Notes under the pieces: model-generated
What the model was told of the DNA's origin: nothing
What the model saw: the letters and a program-made list of their open reading frames with translations, nothing else
Database searches by the model: none
Assembly (NCBI GenBank): GCA_052148295.1
Contig: JBKQIP010000245.1
Coordinates: forward strand, 1-32,082
DNA: 32,082 nucleotides
Source of the DNA: Bog-473 sp052148295
GTDB taxonomy: Bacteria; Actinomycetota; Acidimicrobiia; Acidimicrobiales; RAAP-2
Reading direction: 5' to 3'
Made by a program: the position numbers and the translations under genes
In this document: positions 29,877-32,082 of the stretch, piece by piece
How positions within the stretch are numbered: the first letter of the stretch is position 1
Layout: each line of letters begins with the position of its first letter

Positions 29877-30205
29877 CGGCCGACCGGGTGGGCGAGGTCG
29901 ATGCCTGGCCCGTGGCGACCCGGCGAGGCCGACCGGACGCCCCATCCCGGGTCCACTGCTTCATCGGAGCGGCCGCCGCGCGTCTCACCGCGGGGTCACT
30001 TGATATACCGAGCGGCTCAGGTTAGTATCTGTCTCCGTGACCAGTGGAGCGGGACGGGTTCCCCCCGCGGCGGGACTCCGTGCTCCCGTCTCGCCATCGG
30101 GGTCAGCGGTCGATCAGACCGCCCGGCGCCACCCAGCACGGGTCGGATCGGCGCATCCCGCCAGAAGGAGCCGGATCGTCCAACTGAACGTGAGGGGAGA
30201 GCTCT
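29877..30205 (+). other. Intergenic region and long 5' leader of the antiporter gene
   Basis: Of these 329 bp, the first 120 show nothing recognisable. The promoter at 30000-30028 would give a leader of about 170 bases that is G/C-rich and could fold. A 60-codon frame opens with GTG at 30037 and ends at 30219, overlapping the antiporter start; it shows no protein-like pattern. I do not recognise a known riboswitch. Confidence 0.4.
30000..30028 (+). promoter_or_regulatory. Promoter of the antiporter gene
   Basis: TTGATA (30000-30005) and TAGTAT (30023-30028) are 17 bp apart, the best sigma-70-like promoter in the window: five of six -35 matches to TTGACA and a good -10. Transcription should start near 30035. 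Confidence 0.6.
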
Positions 30206-31480
30206 GTGGTCCACCTTGAGGCCTTCGTCTATCTGAAGCACGACGCCTACAGCACGGCGCTGTTCGGCATCGCCATCGTCTTCTTGGCCGCCTTCCTCTT
30301 GGGCGAGCTGTTCCACCGCCTGGGGCAGCCACGGGTGGTCGGGGAGATCATCGCCGGGCTGGTGCTCGGCCCCAGCGTCCTCGGGAGCCTCTCGACGCAC
30401 CTCTTCCCGGTCTGGGAGCGGCCGACCCTGGGCGTGTTGGCCCAGCTCGGTGTCTCCATCTTCATGTTCTTCGTCGGTCTCGAGATCGACTTCACCAAGC
30501 TCCGCCAGGCCGGGCATGACAAGGTCGCCGGCATCGTCACCCCCATCGGGATCGCGGTGCCCTTTGTCATCGGCATCGGCCTGGCTCTGATCCTGCATCC
30601 GTCGCACCATGGAACCAAGCTCTCGGTGTTCTGCCTGTTCATCGGGGTCTCCCTCTCCATCACCGCCTTTCCCGTCTTGGCTCGCATCGTCAAAGAACGT
30701 GGCTATGGCGATCGCCCATTGGGCTCGCTGGCCATGCTGGTGGCGGCCGGGTCCGACGTGTTGACCTGGGCCGTGCTCATCGTCGTCCTCTCCATTGCCG
30801 CCGCCAGCAGCTGGCTCGAGGTCCTTTGGTTCTTGGCCCTGGCCGCCGTCTTCGTGGTCGCCATGGTCTTGCCGCTGCGACGCACCCTGGTCCGGTTCTC
30901 CGGGAGCGACGTCACCGTGGAGGCGCTGTTGATCGTGCTGGCCGGCATCTTGCTGTGCGCCAGCTTCACGGCCGTCATCGGCTTCCACGAGATCTTCGGC
31001 GCCTTCATGCTGGGCGCCGTCTTCCCCCGGGGACGCATGGCCGCCAAGGTGTCGATGCTGGTCGAGCCCATCGGTCGGGCGCTGCTCCCGATCTTTTTCG
31101 TCAGCACCGGACTGCTGGTCGACATCCGGACCATCGGAAGCCAAGGCGCCTGGCAGTTGGTCCTCGTGGTGGCCGCGGCGTGCCTGGGCAAGATCGGCGG
31201 TGTCGGGACCACCGCCCGCGTGGCGGGGTTGCGGGCCCGAGACGCCACCGGGCTCGGCGTTCTCATGAACACGCGGGGCCTGACCGAGCTGATCGTGCTC
31301 ACCATCGGCCTCCAGGCCCACATCTTGGATCCACCGCTCTTCACCATTTTCGTGTTGATGAGCGTGATCACCACGATCGGCACCGGTCCGCTCCTCAGCC
31401 TGGTCAAGCCGGATCCGATGCTCGGCCTCCCGCCGCTCGAGGAGGGCCACGAGGGGTTCACGGGCCTGACGCGGGCCTGA
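30206..31480 (+). CDS. Cation:proton antiporter, CPA2 (KefB/NhaS-like)
   Basis: This 424-residue membrane protein has the Na+/H+ exchanger domain of the CPA2 family, with about 12 hydrophobic segments. Signatures are GEIIAGLVLGPSVLGSL near 47-63, SITAFPVLARIVKERG, and the ion-binding aspartate in AAGSDVLTW, where the usual DD or ND is SD. It ends shortly after the last membrane segment and lacks the RCK/TrkA-N domain found in KefB and KefC, so it is not gated through NAD or glutathione in that way. Exchange of K+ or Na+ for H+ is likely. The start is GTG at 30206 with GAGGGGAG upstream. It stands alone behind a clear promoter and a long leader. Confidence 0.92.
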   Translation: MVHLEAFVYLKHDAYSTALFGIAIVFLAAFLLGELFHRLGQPRVVGEIIAGLVLGPSVLGSLSTHLFPVWERPTLGVLAQLGVSIFMFFVGLEIDFTKLRQAGHDKVAGIVTPIGIAVPFVIGIGLALILHPSHHGTKLSVFCLFIGVSLSITAFPVLARIVKERGYGDRPLGSLAMLVAAGSDVLTWAVLIVVLSIAAASSWLEVLWFLALAAVFVVAMVLPLRRTLVRFSGSDVTVEALLIVLAGILLCASFTAVIGFHEIFGAFMLGAVFPRGRMAAKVSMLVEPIGRALLPIFFVSTGLLVDIRTIGSQGAWQLVLVVAAACLGKIGGVGTTARVAGLRARDATGLGVLMNTRGLTELIVLTIGLQAHILDPPLFTIFVLMSVITTIGTGPLLSLVKPDPMLGLPPLEEGHEGFTGLTRA

Positions 31481-31662
31481 CGCCGGCACGCGACGACCGC
31501 CCGGAGGAGGGCCCGAGCACGGTCGGCACTCGACCGAGCCGTCCCATCAGGCGAACACCGGACGGGCCGGGCCGCTGATAGCGTCGTCCGTCAGGGGAGA
31601 AGACATGGCGGCCACGATCATGACCGTGGCCGACGTCACCAACATCTGCGACGGGACATCAC

Positions 31663-32082
31663 GTGGCGCCAGGCGAAACCTCCACCCGCCGTCGGGACCG
31701 GACGACGCCGCTTTCGTGGCGGCGCGTCGTCGTCCGGATCGCCGTGACCCCGTCTCGCTCGGCGGCAATCGACCTCCCGCTGGCGTGGTTCCACCGCCGG
31801 CCAACTTGCACGGGACTGGCATGGCGCCGGCTGGTCTCCCGGGCGGGCGTGATCGCCGCGCTCGTCCTCGTGCCCGCGGCCGGCGCCGGGCCGGCCGCGG
31901 CGGTTCCCGCTCCGGTGCCCACGGTCGTGGTGCCCTCGCACCCTGGCCCGTTGACGGTGACCGGGGTGGGCGGCTTCGAGGGGCAGCGCCCCATCACCAT
32001 TCCGGCCGGCACGATCTCGCCGCTGCACCCGTTGCGAGTCATGATGATCGGGGATTCGGTGATGAGCGATGCCGAGCTTGGC
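31663..32082 (+). CDS. SGNH/GDSL-type hydrolase, N-terminal part (runs off the window)
   Basis: An open frame continues past the end of the window. Its last residues, RVMMIGDSVMSDAELG, contain block I of SGNH hydrolases (GDS, nucleophile serine). Upstream are a hydrophobic stretch, AGVIAALVLVPAAGAGPAAA, that looks like a membrane anchor or signal sequence, and a Pro/Val-rich linker. The enzyme would act outside the membrane on esters or acyl groups. The start is unsure: GTG at 31663 has a weak GGGA upstream, and GTG at 31744 is an alternative that would leave a strong hairpin (stems 31698-31707 and 31728-31737) in front of the gene. Another open frame overlaps here, but the GDS motif favours this one. 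Confidence 0.65.
   Translation, partial: MAPGETSTRRRDRTTPLSWRRVVVRIAVTPSRSAAIDLPLAWFHRRPTCTGLAWRRLVSRAGVIAALVLVPAAGAGPAAAVPAPVPTVVVPSHPGPLTVTGVGGFEGQRPITIPAGTISPLHPLRVMMIGDSVMSDAELG

Noticed and set aside
30029..30205. c-di-AMP (ydaO-type) riboswitch upstream of the antiporter
   Set aside because: This class often precedes K+ transport genes, but I could not find its conserved sequence blocks in the leader.
30037..30219. 60-codon frame in the antiporter leader as a protein gene
   Set aside because: It has no protein-like pattern and no ribosome-binding site. It is mentioned only as a possible leader frame.
30017..31489. 490-codon frame opposite the antiporter, very rich in Asp, Glu, Gln and His
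   Set aside because: It is the reverse complement of membrane-helix codons. The plus strand gives a complete antiporter with its own promoter and ribosome-binding site.
31620..32082. Alternative open frame from an ATG at 31620
   Set aside because: It is stop-free to the end of the window but has low-complexity Arg/Gly/Pro composition. The overlapping frame has a membrane segment and the GDS motif.

Overview
The window looks like chromosomal DNA of a high-GC actinobacterium. Protein coding with G/C-rich third positions fills nearly all of it, GTG starts are common, a coenzyme F420-type (LLM) oxidoreductase is present, and many FadD/FadE-type acyl-CoA enzymes resemble mycobacterial ones. Several genes have a -10 hexamer placed directly before a GTG start, as in leaderless actinobacterial transcripts. 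A mycobacterial-type or Acidimicrobiia-type lineage would fit; I cannot place it more precisely. No rRNA, tRNA, CRISPR array or transposase was seen.

Layout. Bases 1-225 are the tail of a TetR regulator gene broken by an amber codon; 1-231 is a near-perfect inverted copy of the 3' end of an intact tetR at 13165-13878. Between the two copies lie a metal-dependent hydrolase with an unusual metal motif (256-1512), a P450-SDR pair (1756-3747), a tightly overlapped operon amidohydrolase / FadD3-like CoA ligase / family III CoA-transferase (4188-8187), a convergent acyl-CoA dehydrogenase (8184-9332), and a CoA ligase followed by two overlapping acyl-CoA dehydrogenase subunits (9420-13094). After the tetR come an internally deleted SDR pseudogene (14253-14476), a carboxymuconolactone decarboxylase-like gene coupled to a 3-hydroxyisobutyrate dehydrogenase-like gene (14502-15739), and a Rieske oxygenase alpha subunit with a small unknown protein (16033-17654). 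Then a tetR / quinone oxidoreductase unit faces two mirror-image modules, each an APH-fold kinase plus a crotonase, meeting tail to tail (19588-23766). An aldehyde dehydrogenase, an alpha/beta hydrolase and an LLM oxidoreductase follow (24074-27303). The right end changes character: a secreted glutamic-peptidase-like/TIG protein, a small SprT-like zinc protein, another tetR, a CPA2 cation/proton antiporter and the start of an SGNH hydrolase.

How it fits together. The first 27 kb read as an aerobic catabolic region: oxygenases (P450, Rieske) and dehydrogenases functionalise a substrate, CoA ligases and a CoA-transferase activate the acids, and acyl-CoA dehydrogenases and crotonases shorten them under several TetR repressors. 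The FadD3-like ligase and the paired FadE subunits suggest an alicyclic or steroid-like acid. The repeated kinase plus crotonase modules suggest a second possibility: hydroxyacyl-CoAs handled through phosphoacyl-CoA intermediates, as known for the ACAD10/ACAD11 and levulinate (Lva) pathways. The substrate itself cannot be read from the sequence.
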